Shown: positions 35,211 through 44,095, counted from the stretch's first letter. The stretch: DNA of 64,000 nt from Neobacillus dielmonensis (GCF_000612665.1 NZ_HG942064.1:1-64000); one strand, 5' to 3'. Numbers and translations are program-made. Notes: generated by a model from the letters alone, not told the origin.

Positions 35211-36347
35211 TTACCAATTTAAGGCCACTGCAGCTTTTTCCCGATAATGCTGAATACTGCCCAGATAATTTTCATAGTACCGCGCCCGCTTTAAATAAAG
35301 CTGGCAATCAAGTTCCTCCGTGAATCCAATTCCGCCATGGATTTGGATGCTATGAGAGGCTATGCGAATATAAGCTTCCGTTGTAAAAGCACGGGCGCTG
35401 AAAATAGCCGCTTCCCGATCCGCCGCATTTGTTTCAAGTGCCCAGGTGGCGTAGTAGCTTAACGACCTGGCCGTTTCTAAATCTGTTTTCATATCGGCGA
35501 TTCGGTGTTTGATTGCTTGGAACCGGCCAATCGGCTGACCAAATTGAACGCGAATTTTTGCATACTCTGCCGTCATTTCAACTAGACGGTCCATCCCGCC
35601 AATCATCAGTGAACACAGGGCTGCATTGATATGGAGCAAACCCTCCTGTAAAATGGACCAGCCTTGATTGATTTCCCCTAATACGCAGTCAGTCGAAACA
35701 ATAACTTTTTCAAACGTGACTTCAGCTAACATCCGGGTTTCATCAAAGCTTTTTTGCTTACGAGTTTTCACCTTGATTTCATCCCTGTCCACTAGGACTA
35801 AGGATAACCCTTCCCCATCTGTTCCGTCTGAAGTCCGTACAAGTAACAAATACGTATCAGCAGTTTCCCCTTCAGGGACTGACGATTTTGTTCCATTAAT
35901 GACAAGTGAGGTTCCTTCGATTGAAGCAGAAGTCTGTACTTCATTGGGATGATAGCCTCCCTTTGGCTCTAACCAGGCCAGTGTCACCGTTCTTGAACCT
36001 GTTGCGATCTGCGGCAAATACTTTTGCCTTTGCTGTTCTGTCCCGTACTTTTCGATTAAAGGAACCGAAAATGCAAGCGTTTCCAAATAGATCCCAGGTA
36101 AATGGGCGCGCCCTAATTCCTCGAGAACTGGAACCAAATCTAGGGATCCCAGTTCAGCCCCTTCATATTTCTCCGGAATGGTAATGGCCGTACAGCCTAG
36201 CCCCGCTAGACCCGCAAGTGCTTTCTCTAATGATGATCCGTCTCCCCTGATAAAATCACGGGCAATTTGGGTTGATCCATTTCCATCTAGAAATTTTCGG
36301 ACAGAGCTTCGAAACATTTCCTGTTCTTGACTCAATGAAAAATCCAT
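35211..36347 (-). CDS. Acyl-CoA dehydrogenase, FadE28-like partner
   Basis: 378 residues. Acyl-CoA dehydrogenase fold: LAWLEPKGGYHPN in the middle domain, YAKIRVQFGQPIGRFQAIKH and HSIQIHGGIGFTEELDCQLY at the C-terminus. The typical YEGT/S region with catalytic Glu is replaced by YENYLGSIQHYRE. It is directly followed upstream by a second, different dehydrogenase gene 21 bp away. Paired genes of this kind (FadE28/FadE29 or ChsE1/ChsE2) make heterotetramers in actinobacterial steroid side-chain degradation. The same is inferred here. Confidence 0.8.
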   Translation of the reverse strand: MDFSLSQEQEMFRSSVRKFLDGNGSTQIARDFIRGDGSSLEKALAGLAGLGCTAITIPEKYEGAELGSLDLVPVLEELGRAHLPGIYLETLAFSVPLIEKYGTEQQRQKYLPQIATGSRTVTLAWLEPKGGYHPNEVQTSASIEGTSLVINGTKSSVPEGETADTYLLLVRTSDGTDGEGLSLVLVDRDEIKVKTRKQKSFDETRMLAEVTFEKVIVSTDCVLGEINQGWSILQEGLLHINAALCSLMIGGMDRLVEMTAEYAKIRVQFGQPIGRFQAIKHRIADMKTDLETARSLSYYATWALETNAADREAAIFSARAFTTEAYIRIASHSIQIHGGIGFTEELDCQLYLKRARYYENYLGSIQHYREKAAVALNW

Positions 36348-36368
36348 TTTTCCCGCACCTCCTCTTTA

Positions 36369-37562
36369 TTAACGTCCCATATCCTTCGGTAAGCCGAGGA
36401 TTCTTTCGGCAATCGTATTTCTTTGAATTTCACTTGTTCCGCCGCCAATCGTCATTCCAAATGAATACAGGTAATTTTTCTGCCAAGATGAATCCATGAT
36501 CGCATCTTCTTTCCACAATACGCCCTGGTGTCCATGCAAGGTAAGGGCGTAAGAGAACATTTCTTTGGTCAATTCACTTACGAGGAGTTTATCCATTGAA
36601 CCTTCCGCGCCAGGATAACCTCTCTTAAGCGTTGTTGTTAAATTGCGATAATAGTTTAATTGTGCTCCGCGGTTACGTGTATAAAGGTCAACCATCTTCT
36701 GGCGGACTAATGGGTCTTTAATTAAAGGACTTCCATTTTCTTGGAGCTCTTTTGCCAGTTCTACAAAATCCCCAAATTGCTGTTCCAACGTAAACAGCTG
36801 TGCCCCAATCCCTGTCCGCTCGTGCATGAGCAGGGTAATCATGACCTTCCAGCCTTCGTCGATCTCGCCAACAATATCTGCATCATAGGCAACGGCGTCA
36901 TTGAAATACACTTCATTAAAATCATGTTCCCCATCCATTTGGATGATTGGTCTTGTTTCTACACCAGGCTGGTGCATATCAACTAAAAATACCGTGATCC
37001 CTTTTTGCCTTTTCTCATGATTAGAGGTTCTTGCAAGCAAGAAACATTTGTCTGCCAAATGGCCAAAACTTGTCCATACCTTTTGGCCATTAATGATCCA
37101 GCGTTCTCCATCCTTCACTGCCGTTGTTTTGATGGCAGTAAGGTCTGAACCTGCGTTGGGCTCCGAATATCCTTGACACCACACTTCTTCCCCGGTGAGC
37201 ATTTTCTCGATGTATTTATGTTTTTGTTCCTCTGTTCCTATTTGAATCAAGGTAGGACCAACCATATGGATGCCAACGTAATTAATCAGGGGAGGTGCTT
37301 TTACCCGAACCATTTCCTGCTGATAGATAATTTCTTCCATTAAGGTTGCGTCACGTCCGCCGTATTGTTTGGGCCAAGCAATAGCCGCCCATCCACCTTC
37401 ATATAACTTTTTCTGCCAATTTCTTAAAAACTGTGAATACTCCCGATTGTCTTCAGGTAGGGCTGTTTTCCCCTCTAACCAGCCCTCAGGTAAATTTTGC
37501 TCCAGCCACTCCCTTAGTACAGATCGAAATTTTTCTTCTTTTTTTGTAAAAGAAAAATCCAT
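36369..37562 (-). CDS. Acyl-CoA dehydrogenase, FadE29-like partner
   Basis: 397 residues. Motifs: WPKQYGGRDATLMEEIIYQQ, CQGYSEPNAGSDLTAIKT, WIINGQKVWTSFGHLADKCF and FGMTIGGGTSEIQRNTIAER at the end. The GGGTSEIQRN ending with Gly at the usual Glu position is typical of the FadE29/ChsE2-like branch, where the base lies elsewhere. Likely a heteromer with the neighbouring dehydrogenase and introduces a 2,3-double bond into the acyl-CoA. FAD-dependent, cytosolic. Confidence 0.8.
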   Translation of the reverse strand: MDFSFTKKEEKFRSVLREWLEQNLPEGWLEGKTALPEDNREYSQFLRNWQKKLYEGGWAAIAWPKQYGGRDATLMEEIIYQQEMVRVKAPPLINYVGIHMVGPTLIQIGTEEQKHKYIEKMLTGEEVWCQGYSEPNAGSDLTAIKTTAVKDGERWIINGQKVWTSFGHLADKCFLLARTSNHEKRQKGITVFLVDMHQPGVETRPIIQMDGEHDFNEVYFNDAVAYDADIVGEIDEGWKVMITLLMHERTGIGAQLFTLEQQFGDFVELAKELQENGSPLIKDPLVRQKMVDLYTRNRGAQLNYYRNLTTTLKRGYPGAEGSMDKLLVSELTKEMFSYALTLHGHQGVLWKEDAIMDSSWQKNYLYSFGMTIGGGTSEIQRNTIAERILGLPKDMGR

Positions 37563-37590
37563 ACAGTCCTATCCTCCTCTTGGATTCTTT

Positions 37591-38010
37591 TTATAAAACT
37601 GCTTTCCACTGTGGAAGTGCTCTGTCTTCCGTGATATCAACCCAAACCATTTGAACAGGCATCCCGATGTTTACAGCTTCTGGTCTGCATTCAAGAATAT
37701 TTCCAATAATCCGTACACTTGGTGCCTTCTCCAGCTCAATGATCGCGATGATATGCGGAATTTCATCCTGAAAACCGGGTAAAAAAGGCCGGTAAGAAAC
37801 AACGTAGGAATAGACTGTCCCTTTAATATCACTGCCAAGGTTTTCCCAACTAAGCTCCGTACTGCCGCACTTTGCGCAGCTTGGACCTGGTGGATGGGCA
37901 TATTCCCCGCAGCATTCACACTTTTGCAAGCTAAGTTCATGGCAATCTGCCGCATCCCAATATGGATGGTTATCATGATTTTTTAACGGAATTGGTCGTT
38001 GATAACTCAT
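37591..38010 (-). CDS. DUF35 zinc-ribbon OB-fold protein
   Basis: 139 residues. Four-Cys zinc ribbon (CECCGEYAHPPGPSCAKCGS) at about residues 31-50, then an OB fold (GTVYSYVVSYRPFLPGFQDE). DUF35 proteins pair with thiolase-like enzymes. In actinobacterial steroid degradation the DUF35 domain of ChsH2 activates the Ltp2 aldolase. The gene is 12 bp after the thiolase-like gene and surely part of the same complex. ATG after AGGAGG. Confidence 0.8.
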   Translation of the reverse strand: MSYQRPIPLKNHDNHPYWDAADCHELSLQKCECCGEYAHPPGPSCAKCGSTELSWENLGSDIKGTVYSYVVSYRPFLPGFQDEIPHIIAIIELEKAPSVRIIGNILECRPEAVNIGMPVQMVWVDITEDRALPQWKAVL

Positions 38011-38022
38011 AAAAATTCCCTC

Positions 38023-39186
38023 CTAGTTTTTCAGAATCATGGCACCGGCCATATCCGGACCAGCCCAGCCAGTACAAATTCCAATTTCACAATTTTCTAC
38101 TTGACGATCTGTTCCTTGGTACTCATGGCGGATTTGCCTTACGATTTCAAGGACATTATTCATGCCATGTGTATAGCCTTCGGATAACATGCCTCCCGCG
38201 GTATTGGAAGGAAGTCTGCCTCCCATTTTCAAGTGTCCGTCTGCGACAAAATCACCTACTTCGCCTCTCGGTGCAAATCCATATGCCTCAAGCTGACGCA
38301 GGACAACCCAGCTATAGCAGTCATAAATGGAGGCCACCTGGATATCTTCTGGTTTCACTCCCGCCATTTTGAAGACTTCAGGGGCCACATAATCCGATGC
38401 CACTTGGGATAAATCGGACCAATAATGGGTGTGGGGGTGACATTGCCGCCCCGAAATTCCCATAATATAAACAGGTCTTGACTTACAATCCTTTGCTCTT
38501 TCAGCAGAAGTAACGATTATGGCATTCGCCTCATCTGATTCAAGACAAAAATCATGTTTGTTAAACGGGTACACTAGATCAGGAGTGTTCAAATATTCTT
38601 CCATCGTTAGCGGTTTGCCATTGAAAAAGGCCTTCGGATTTCGCTGTGCATGTTCATAAAAGCTGACACATACATGGCCCAGATGCTCTTTGGTGATGCC
38701 TGTCTCATGCATATGCCTAGTGGCAAATAAGCCGAACCACTGACCAGGACCTCCTGCCCCGTAAGGAATAATAAAGCTTCCACCGTCAATTGCGTTTTGA
38801 AGCAGATTCATATCCCAGCCGCCGCCGCCCATTCTTACACCAGAACGGCCATTCATGGAACGGTAAATGAGTACGGTATTTAACATTCCAGCTTCAATCA
38901 ATCCAATGGCATCGGCAATTAACATCTCTGTACTGCTGCCGCCGCCGGTAATATCCTTGACATACTTCGGTCTGACCCCTAAATAAGTGGCCAACTGATG
39001 GGAAGTACAGGAATCATTTTCATGGTAGCTCATGAATCCATCGATTTCCTTCGCACTTATTCCAGCATCAGCAATGGCAGCACGAGCAGCGTCCAAAGCT
39101 AGGTGCAGCGGACTTCTCCCCGAGTTTTTTGACCGTTCACTTTCTCCTACACCAACAATGGCATAACGGTTCGATATATTCCCCAT
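38023..39186 (-). CDS. Thiolase-like protein without nucleophilic Cys (Ltp2-like)
   Basis: 387 residues with thiolase fold: AIVGVGESERSKNSGRSPLH, LALDAARAAIADAGI, GIEGFM-like segment (GFMSYHENDS), and the C-terminal NTAGGMLSEGYTHGMNNVLE. At the place where SCP2 thiolases have the acylated Cys (usually GACSS) this protein has TGGGSSTEM, so no Cys. The usual GHPxG is GYTHG. This pattern fits Ltp2-type aldolases, which do retro-aldol cleavage with DUF35, and not true thiolase chemistry. Neighbour DUF35 gene supports this. Confidence 0.75.
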   Translation of the reverse strand: MGNISNRYAIVGVGESERSKNSGRSPLHLALDAARAAIADAGISAKEIDGFMSYHENDSCTSHQLATYLGVRPKYVKDITGGGSSTEMLIADAIGLIEAGMLNTVLIYRSMNGRSGVRMGGGGWDMNLLQNAIDGGSFIIPYGAGGPGQWFGLFATRHMHETGITKEHLGHVCVSFYEHAQRNPKAFFNGKPLTMEEYLNTPDLVYPFNKHDFCLESDEANAIIVTSAERAKDCKSRPVYIMGISGRQCHPHTHYWSDLSQVASDYVAPEVFKMAGVKPEDIQVASIYDCYSWVVLRQLEAYGFAPRGEVGDFVADGHLKMGGRLPSNTAGGMLSEGYTHGMNNVLEIVRQIRHEYQGTDRQVENCEIGICTGWAGPDMAGAMILKN

Positions 39187-39223
39187 GTAAAAAACCTCCT
39201 ATCATTCTATTAAGCAACCATTT

Positions 39224-39640
39224 TCAGTAAAATTTTAAAACCGCTTGGCCAGAACCAACTGTTTCTTCTGAAGACTTTGCAGCTGTTAATGACAAGCTGA
39301 CATACTTTTTGCCTGCCTCTTCATATAACTCTTTAACCACTGCGGAACAGGTAATCACATCGCCTGGCCGGGTCATTGCCCCAAAACGCATTCGGAATCT
39401 GGTTGTTTCAGCATTGGTTCCTGCAAGCTTCATTACATATTCTCCTAAAAATCCCATGACTAGCATACCGTGGGCAATCACCCCGTTCATGCCAATGCTT
39501 TTGGCAAACTCATCGTCTGTATGAAGTGGATTAAAATCACCTGATGCCCCGGCATATTGAACTAATTGCACCTTGGTAACCGGTTCTTTTGTCAACGGTT
39601 CAAGCACTTGCCCTTCCTTAAGTTCTTTATATTCCAACAT
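39224..39640 (-). CDS. MaoC-like enoyl-CoA hydratase, catalytic subunit
   Basis: About 138 residues, single hot-dog domain. The hydratase motif is intact: ASGDFNPLHTDDEFAKSIGM then NGVIAHGMLVMGF, with the Asp and His of the catalytic pair. It adds water to a trans-2-enoyl-CoA. Start ATG 39640 follows AAAGGAGG; an in-frame codon at 39682 would overlap the upstream gene. Probably a heterodimer with the next-door MaoC protein. Confidence 0.8.
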   Translation of the reverse strand: MLEYKELKEGQVLEPLTKEPVTKVQLVQYAGASGDFNPLHTDDEFAKSIGMNGVIAHGMLVMGFLGEYVMKLAGTNAETTRFRMRFGAMTRPGDVITCSAVVKELYEEAGKKYVSLSLTAAKSSEETVGSGQAVLKFY

Positions 39641-39656
39641 GATGAAGGTCCTCCTT

Positions 39657-40103
39657 TCATCTGGGCAACGGTCGATAAACAATGTTCATTCGGCTAATGA
39701 CGACCATTTCTCCCGCTTCATCCTTCATTTCCGTGTCAATGACCAAAAACTGCATCGTACCGCTTTTGCCTTCTTTTTCGTATAGATCTGTCACTTTCAT
39801 TTGGCAGGACAAACGGTCTCCCGGGCGAATGGGCTTGTAATAAATAAACTCTTGTTCACCATGCAGCATGCGGCGCTCATCTAGTGTAAGCGGCAAGCCG
39901 CCTCCCTCTGAACTGATCGCTACTGGAAACGTTGGAGGTGCGATTAACCCACCATAAAACGTATTTTCAGCATAATTCTGATCAGTATATAAAGGATTCC
40001 GGTCACCTATCGCATGGGCAAACTGGCGGATATGACGTTTTTCTACTTCAAAACTGAAAACCTCCCCACTAACACCGACGATACTTTGATCGAGATTCAC
40101 CAT
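39657..40103 (-). CDS. MaoC-like hydratase partner, His replaced
   Basis: About 148 residues, hot-dog fold of the N-terminal MaoC/HadA type. The motif reads AIGDRNPLYTDQNYAENT: Asp is kept, but the position of the catalytic His is Tyr. Such non-catalytic subunits pair with an active MaoC protein (as HadA or HadC with HadB, or ChsH1/ChsH2). First gene of the acyl-CoA operon. ATG 40103 is preceded by GGGA and a GTG at 40109. Confidence 0.75.
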   Translation of the reverse strand: MVNLDQSIVGVSGEVFSFEVEKRHIRQFAHAIGDRNPLYTDQNYAENTFYGGLIAPPTFPVAISSEGGGLPLTLDERRMLHGEQEFIYYKPIRPGDRLSCQMKVTDLYEKEGKSGTMQFLVIDTEMKDEAGEMVVISRMNIVYRPLPR

Positions 40104-40153
40104 TATCACTTCCCATTCGGTTAATTATTTGCTGAATATTTGTTATATTCATA

Positions 40154-40182
40154 ATTTTAGTTATGCCGGACCATAGAGACAA
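40154..40182 (-). promoter_or_regulatory. Probable promoter of the acyl-CoA operon
   Basis: Minus strand: -35 TTGTCT (40182-40177), 17-bp spacer, -10 TAAAAT (40159-40154), about 50 bp before the first MaoC start. An AAGCGCTT palindrome lies 15-20 bp further upstream (near 40201). Confidence 0.45.
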
Positions 40183-40287
40183 TGTAGGTTTTTATAAAAA
40201 AAGCGCTTATTTATTGTAAGGAATTCCAATGTCCAACATGCCTTAGGCATGCTACTAGCAGCAGATATTAAAAGTTACAAGCAAACG

Positions 40288-40320
40288 AAAACAGGAGAGG
40301 GGGGGCCCTTCTCCTGTTTT
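40288..40320. terminator. Bidirectional-looking terminator after the PucR-type gene
   Basis: AAAACAGGAGA (40288-40298) pairs with TCTCCTGTTTT (40310-40320), loop GGGGGGCCC-like. It directly follows the stop of the minus-strand regulator. Confidence 0.75.
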
Positions 40321-40326
40321 AACTTT

Positions 40327-42150
40327 CTAGTATTCGGTTGATACTCTTAAATAGCAGGCAAGCTGAAGACGAAGGACATTTTCGGTATTTTCAAAGGATA
40401 ACTGTAAAATCTCCTCAATTTTTTTCAAGCGGTGATAGAGCGTATTGATATGAATATGCAATTTCTTGGCAGTTTGGGCAGCCGATCGATTACACTCAAA
40501 ATAGGTCAATAACGTCTGTTCCAACATATTATTCCCTTGATTGGAGCGAAGCGGTTCAAACACGTCCTTTACGTAACGGTTGAGTTCATCTCCATTTTGA
40601 TTGATAAACAGCCGATTGACACCAATCTCGGAATACTCGATCACCCCAGACAACTTACGGGATTTTAAGTAGGAAAGAGCATTTTTTGCTTCCTTATAGG
40701 ATTTGTCAATAGAAGGAAGTCCATTATAAAGTGACCCTATTCCCACACCTAATTCAATGTGATTATTCTTTGTCCAATCCCCTAATAATTTACTAAGCAT
40801 TTTCTTTATCACCGCAAAGTGGGACGGTTTTGATACCCCAGCCAGTAAGGTTACTTCATTGTTATAACCAAACACCGTTTGGATATAGGGGGATAGTTCC
40901 GTTTTAATTTGAGCAATCAATCGATGAACATGTGCTTCGAGAACTTGCGGCTCTGTAAAATCATAAAACTGAAAAATAACAGAAACCAAATCCGAGTTTT
41001 CTTCGATTCCCAGCTCTCTTGCTTTCAGTTGGAGCAGTTCCATATCTTTTATTTGGAGAATTTCATTAAATAATTCCCTCTTCTTTTTATAATAGAATTC
41101 TACTAAATTTTGCTTTTTCACTAATTCTAGGGCAAGTATTGAATGGCCTTGCTCTAGTGTTATTTGGTCGAGCTGGCTGAGCTGTCTTTGGGCCCGGATG
41201 ATCAAGCAGCCGAGAATGACATTTCCCGTGCGAATTGGGTATAGATAATGACTTCCATACTGTGATTCACTTACATTATAATGGATGTTTTCACCCAGTG
41301 CTGCCAAGTAATCACATAACTCCTTGTAGGCTTTATGATCAGGGAGCCCTTTTGTTTCAGGTATACTCTCATTTTCAATCAAATCTATGAAAAAGATTGG
41401 CAAATTAATCATCCGCCTCAATTCCTGAATCACCTTTTTTGCTCCCATATTTTGAAGGGAAAGATTCGTAAGGGTGGTATGAATGTCATCCCTTTTGACC
41501 AATAACTCATTTTGTTTTTTAAGATCAGTAAAAAGTCGTGCATTCCTCATTGCAATCCCGAGCTGTGAGGTAAAACCCTGAAGTAATTGTAAGTCTTGTT
41601 CGGTCAGCAACGTTTTCGTCTTAATCTGGCATAAGATCATCACACATTCTACCCGTTCATCGATGATAATGGGTGCTGTCACCATGGATTTCACATTTCT
41701 AGGGAAATCAAGGTTAAAATCCCAATGCCGGCTATTTTCAATGGAAGTTCTCCAAATGTCATCATTCATCTCTGACAAATCGGTAAATAATTTTGGAACC
41801 TTCAATTTAAAGGTATAACCCACGAAACCTTCATCCACGCCAAACTGCATCTTCCGGATCCCTGGTACCACATTACCGACAGATGCCTTACATACATAGC
41901 GATTAAGGCCTGGGTCATAAAACCATAATGTTCCTAAATCCGCATGAGGGATGACATCCATCGTATTGGCAAGAATGGTGGAGTGTAAATCCTCTATATC
42001 CAGTACCGAGGTCGTATGACGGATGCTTTCCACAATTTTATCAATTTTATATTCGCTTGTTTTCAAGGCATAGTTGGCATAACAAGGATACAGTAAATGA
42101 AAGAGTAATTGAAAATCATTAGAATTGATGGTAATGGGTTGAAATAGCAA
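40327..42150 (-). CDS. GAF/PucR-type transcription regulator (main part)
   Basis: About 600 residues readable in this frame. A GAF domain (about 45-200; LGTLWFYDPGLNRYVCKASV), a CdaR/GGDEF-like middle domain (NEVTLLAGVSKPSHFAVIKK; GVGIGSLYNGLPSIDKSYKE) and a C-terminal PucR HTH (LTYFECNRSAAQTAKKLHIH then INTLYHRLKKIEEIL). The frame opens with TTG 42150 and no ribosome site. The protein clearly begins further upstream in another frame (see 42148-42380). It lies next to the acyl-CoA operon and is the likely activator. Confidence 0.75.
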   Translation of the reverse strand: MLFQPITINSNDFQLLFHLLYPCYANYALKTSEYKIDKIVESIRHTTSVLDIEDLHSTILANTMDVIPHADLGTLWFYDPGLNRYVCKASVGNVVPGIRKMQFGVDEGFVGYTFKLKVPKLFTDLSEMNDDIWRTSIENSRHWDFNLDFPRNVKSMVTAPIIIDERVECVMILCQIKTKTLLTEQDLQLLQGFTSQLGIAMRNARLFTDLKKQNELLVKRDDIHTTLTNLSLQNMGAKKVIQELRRMINLPIFFIDLIENESIPETKGLPDHKAYKELCDYLAALGENIHYNVSESQYGSHYLYPIRTGNVILGCLIIRAQRQLSQLDQITLEQGHSILALELVKKQNLVEFYYKKKRELFNEILQIKDMELLQLKARELGIEENSDLVSVIFQFYDFTEPQVLEAHVHRLIAQIKTELSPYIQTVFGYNNEVTLLAGVSKPSHFAVIKKMLSKLLGDWTKNNHIELGVGIGSLYNGLPSIDKSYKEAKNALSYLKSRKLSGVIEYSEIGVNRLFINQNGDELNRYVKDVFEPLRSNQGNNMLEQTLLTYFECNRSAAQTAKKLHIHINTLYHRLKKIEEILQLSFENTENVLRLQLACYLRVSTEY

Positions 42151-42380
42151 ACGATGATTTGGTAATTACCTGGATAGTTGAAAGATAGGTAGGTTTTATT
42201 GTCTTGAATCGATTGAGACAGTTCTAAAGAGGAGATTTGTTGTGTAAGTTCCCCGCTGCCCTCGATACTTGTATCAATAATAATGAAATTGGGCATTCCT
42301 GGTGCAGTTAACCAAATTTGATAAGCGGTTTGTATACCTATTTGTCTCAGAAATGATTGGAAGAAGGTTCGATTAAACAT
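42148..42380 (-). pseudogene. 5' part of the PucR-type regulator, frameshifted
   Basis: The minus strand from ATG 42380 reads MFNRTFFQSFLRQIGIQTAY and on to YPGNYQIIV, then the frame should change to LFQPITINSNDFQLLFHLL. The join near 42148-42155 needs a one-base change. There is no homopolymer longer than three bases at the point. The gene is either inactivated by a real frameshift, or there is a sequence error. Confidence 0.6.
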
Positions 42381-42385
42381 TTCGC

Positions 42386-42729
42386 CCTGCTTACTAGATA
42401 ATCGGCAAGCAGGATGTCACACCCTTTCATAAGTATTGAAAAAAGGAGTACTATAATTCCATATTTTTATATTATAATGGCCTTCCTTGTAATAGCAAGA
42501 ATACTTTCTAAAAATTCAATTTATATCGTTGTTTGGGTTCCAAAGGGAAGTCTCCCCTGCAAGAAACCCATTACGATCAGTTTTGAAGGCAGTATACACT
42601 GGAAAGTTTCCTCTTGTCATTCGGGAAAAACACAATAGCCTGTTTCAGGGTCCTTTTTCCTAATAAACTAGGACAATAGCATTATATGGAAATAGGAATA
42701 TTGCTGGTTAGAGTTTATTCTTCTATAAT
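42386..42729 (+). promoter_or_regulatory. Intergenic region with hairpin and promoter of the glycine-zipper locus
   Basis: At 42386-42413 CCTGCTT/AAGCAGG forms a hairpin. The promoter is -35 TTGCTG (42701-42706), 17-bp spacer, perfect -10 TATAAT (42724-42729), 68 bp before the TTG start of the next gene. Between them no convincing gene is seen; a 31-codon minus-strand frame near 42520-42625 (FPVYTAFKTDRNGFLAGETS) has no ribosome site. Confidence 0.5.
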
Positions 42730-42796
42730 CTGATTATTGGTAAATTATTTTAATTTGGTCGTTCTCAATCTTTTTTGATAAAGGGTGTGAAATTTA

Positions 42797-44086
42797 TTGT
42801 CCTCGAAAATTATTATACATACGGATGTTGTGAAGCAATCAATTTCCGAATTAGACAAAGGCGTCGCCAGGTTACTTGATGCCCAGAGAGAGGCAGCTGG
42901 AGTAAGACATGGTCTCGACCCGAGAGTATTAAGACGAAATGCGATTAGTTCGAGATTAAACGCAGTAAGTGCCTCAATTGGGGAGGTTGAAAACAAAGTA
43001 AATCAACTGAAATCCTTTGTATCCAGCTCAGTGAGCCAATATAAAGCAGTTGAGTCCCGTTTGAATCAATCGGCGGATGCCCTTGAGGAAGAATTAACAA
43101 AGCTCGTAAACAATCATACTGCCAGTAACACATATGAGCTTTATAACAACACGGTCGGCCGGTTGCAGGATTTTTTACATGCGATGCAATATTCTGCTGG
43201 AGCTGGTGTTCTTCATCTATTAGGATTTACATTTCCCAAGGTGGATAATTTATTATACCGCTTTGAGCTGGCAGATGAAGTCATGATTGGAAAAGCAAAA
43301 ATACCGGTTGGGAAAGCGATTAGGGGAATTGAAAATTCAAAGCTTAACTTTTTAGCGAGGGTTTTGGCAAAGCCCAAGACCCTACTAGGTTTTTATAAGG
43401 ATAAATCATTGGCGGATTTGGTTTATAAACGATTTACGCACCTTTTTCCTAAAGATTTAGTCAATCTAAGCAACAATATGGCATTGTTTAAGAAAGACCT
43501 TTCTCGGTCTGCCACCAGCATTAAAAGCACACTAAATGCTGTCAAAACCCACGCAGGATCGATCGTAAAGTCATCCTTGAAGGTCGGCAAGGCCAACGCA
43601 TTAGCCGCTTTTGTGATCACGGCAGGAACAGAGGCAGTCGGTGCCGGGATCAAAATAACTGAAAACTACTCCATCTATCGCGGAAATGTTGAAAAACTGA
43701 AGGAAGAAAACGCCAAGGTTGTTGGACGCGCGGTTTACAAGACCGGGGTCGTAACCGCAACCTCAGTTGGAGGAGCGGTGATTGGCGGCGCTATCGGAAG
43801 TATTGCCGGGCCAATCGGTACCGTAGCGGGAGCAAGTATTGGCGGCTTCATTGGCAGCTGGGCTGGGGATAAGATTTGTGATAAGACACCAGCTTTCGTG
43901 GATAAAGCCGCACTGCATTTTAAAAATGGCATTTACAAGGGAACAGAGGCCATCGCTTCGGGAGTGGAAAAAGTGAAGGATGGGTATCACGCGGTGAAGG
44001 ATGGATACAATGCCGTAAAAGACCACGCTGCCAATCTATTAAATAGCTCGAAAAAGTTCCTTGGAGGATTGTCGTTTGGCCATTAG
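42797..44086 (+). CDS. Glycine-zipper protein with T7SS-effector-like N-terminus
   Basis: 429 residues, not clearly recognised. Residues 1-95 are helical and resemble the LXG/YwqI-type N-terminal domains of type VII effectors (VKQSISELDKGVARLLDAQR; ISSRLNAVSASIGEVENKVN; SVSQYKAVESRLNQSADALE). The middle is basic and helical. About residues 315-355 are a glycine zipper: GGAVIGGAIGSIAGPIGTVA then GASIGGFIGSWAGDK, typical of membrane-inserting or pre-toxin segments. Followed by imperfect KDGY(H/N)AVKD repeats. No signal peptide. TTG start with AAGGG about 10 nt upstream. First gene of a three-gene operon. Confidence 0.6.
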   Translation: MSSKIIIHTDVVKQSISELDKGVARLLDAQREAAGVRHGLDPRVLRRNAISSRLNAVSASIGEVENKVNQLKSFVSSSVSQYKAVESRLNQSADALEEELTKLVNNHTASNTYELYNNTVGRLQDFLHAMQYSAGAGVLHLLGFTFPKVDNLLYRFELADEVMIGKAKIPVGKAIRGIENSKLNFLARVLAKPKTLLGFYKDKSLADLVYKRFTHLFPKDLVNLSNNMALFKKDLSRSATSIKSTLNAVKTHAGSIVKSSLKVGKANALAAFVITAGTEAVGAGIKITENYSIYRGNVEKLKEENAKVVGRAVYKTGVVTATSVGGAVIGGAIGSIAGPIGTVAGASIGGFIGSWAGDKICDKTPAFVDKAALHFKNGIYKGTEAIASGVEKVKDGYHAVKDGYNAVKDHAANLLNSSKKFLGGLSFGH

Positions 44087-44095
44087 GAGGAAATC

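Noticed and set aside
40199-40210. AAGCGCTT near the acyl-CoA operon as a cre site.
   Set aside because: The core fits, but the outer TG/CA bases of the cre consensus are missing.
42520-42625. 31-codon minus-strand frame with protein-like sequence (FPVYTAFKTDRNGFLAGETS).
   Set aside because: No ribosome site and no recognisable family; too short to support.
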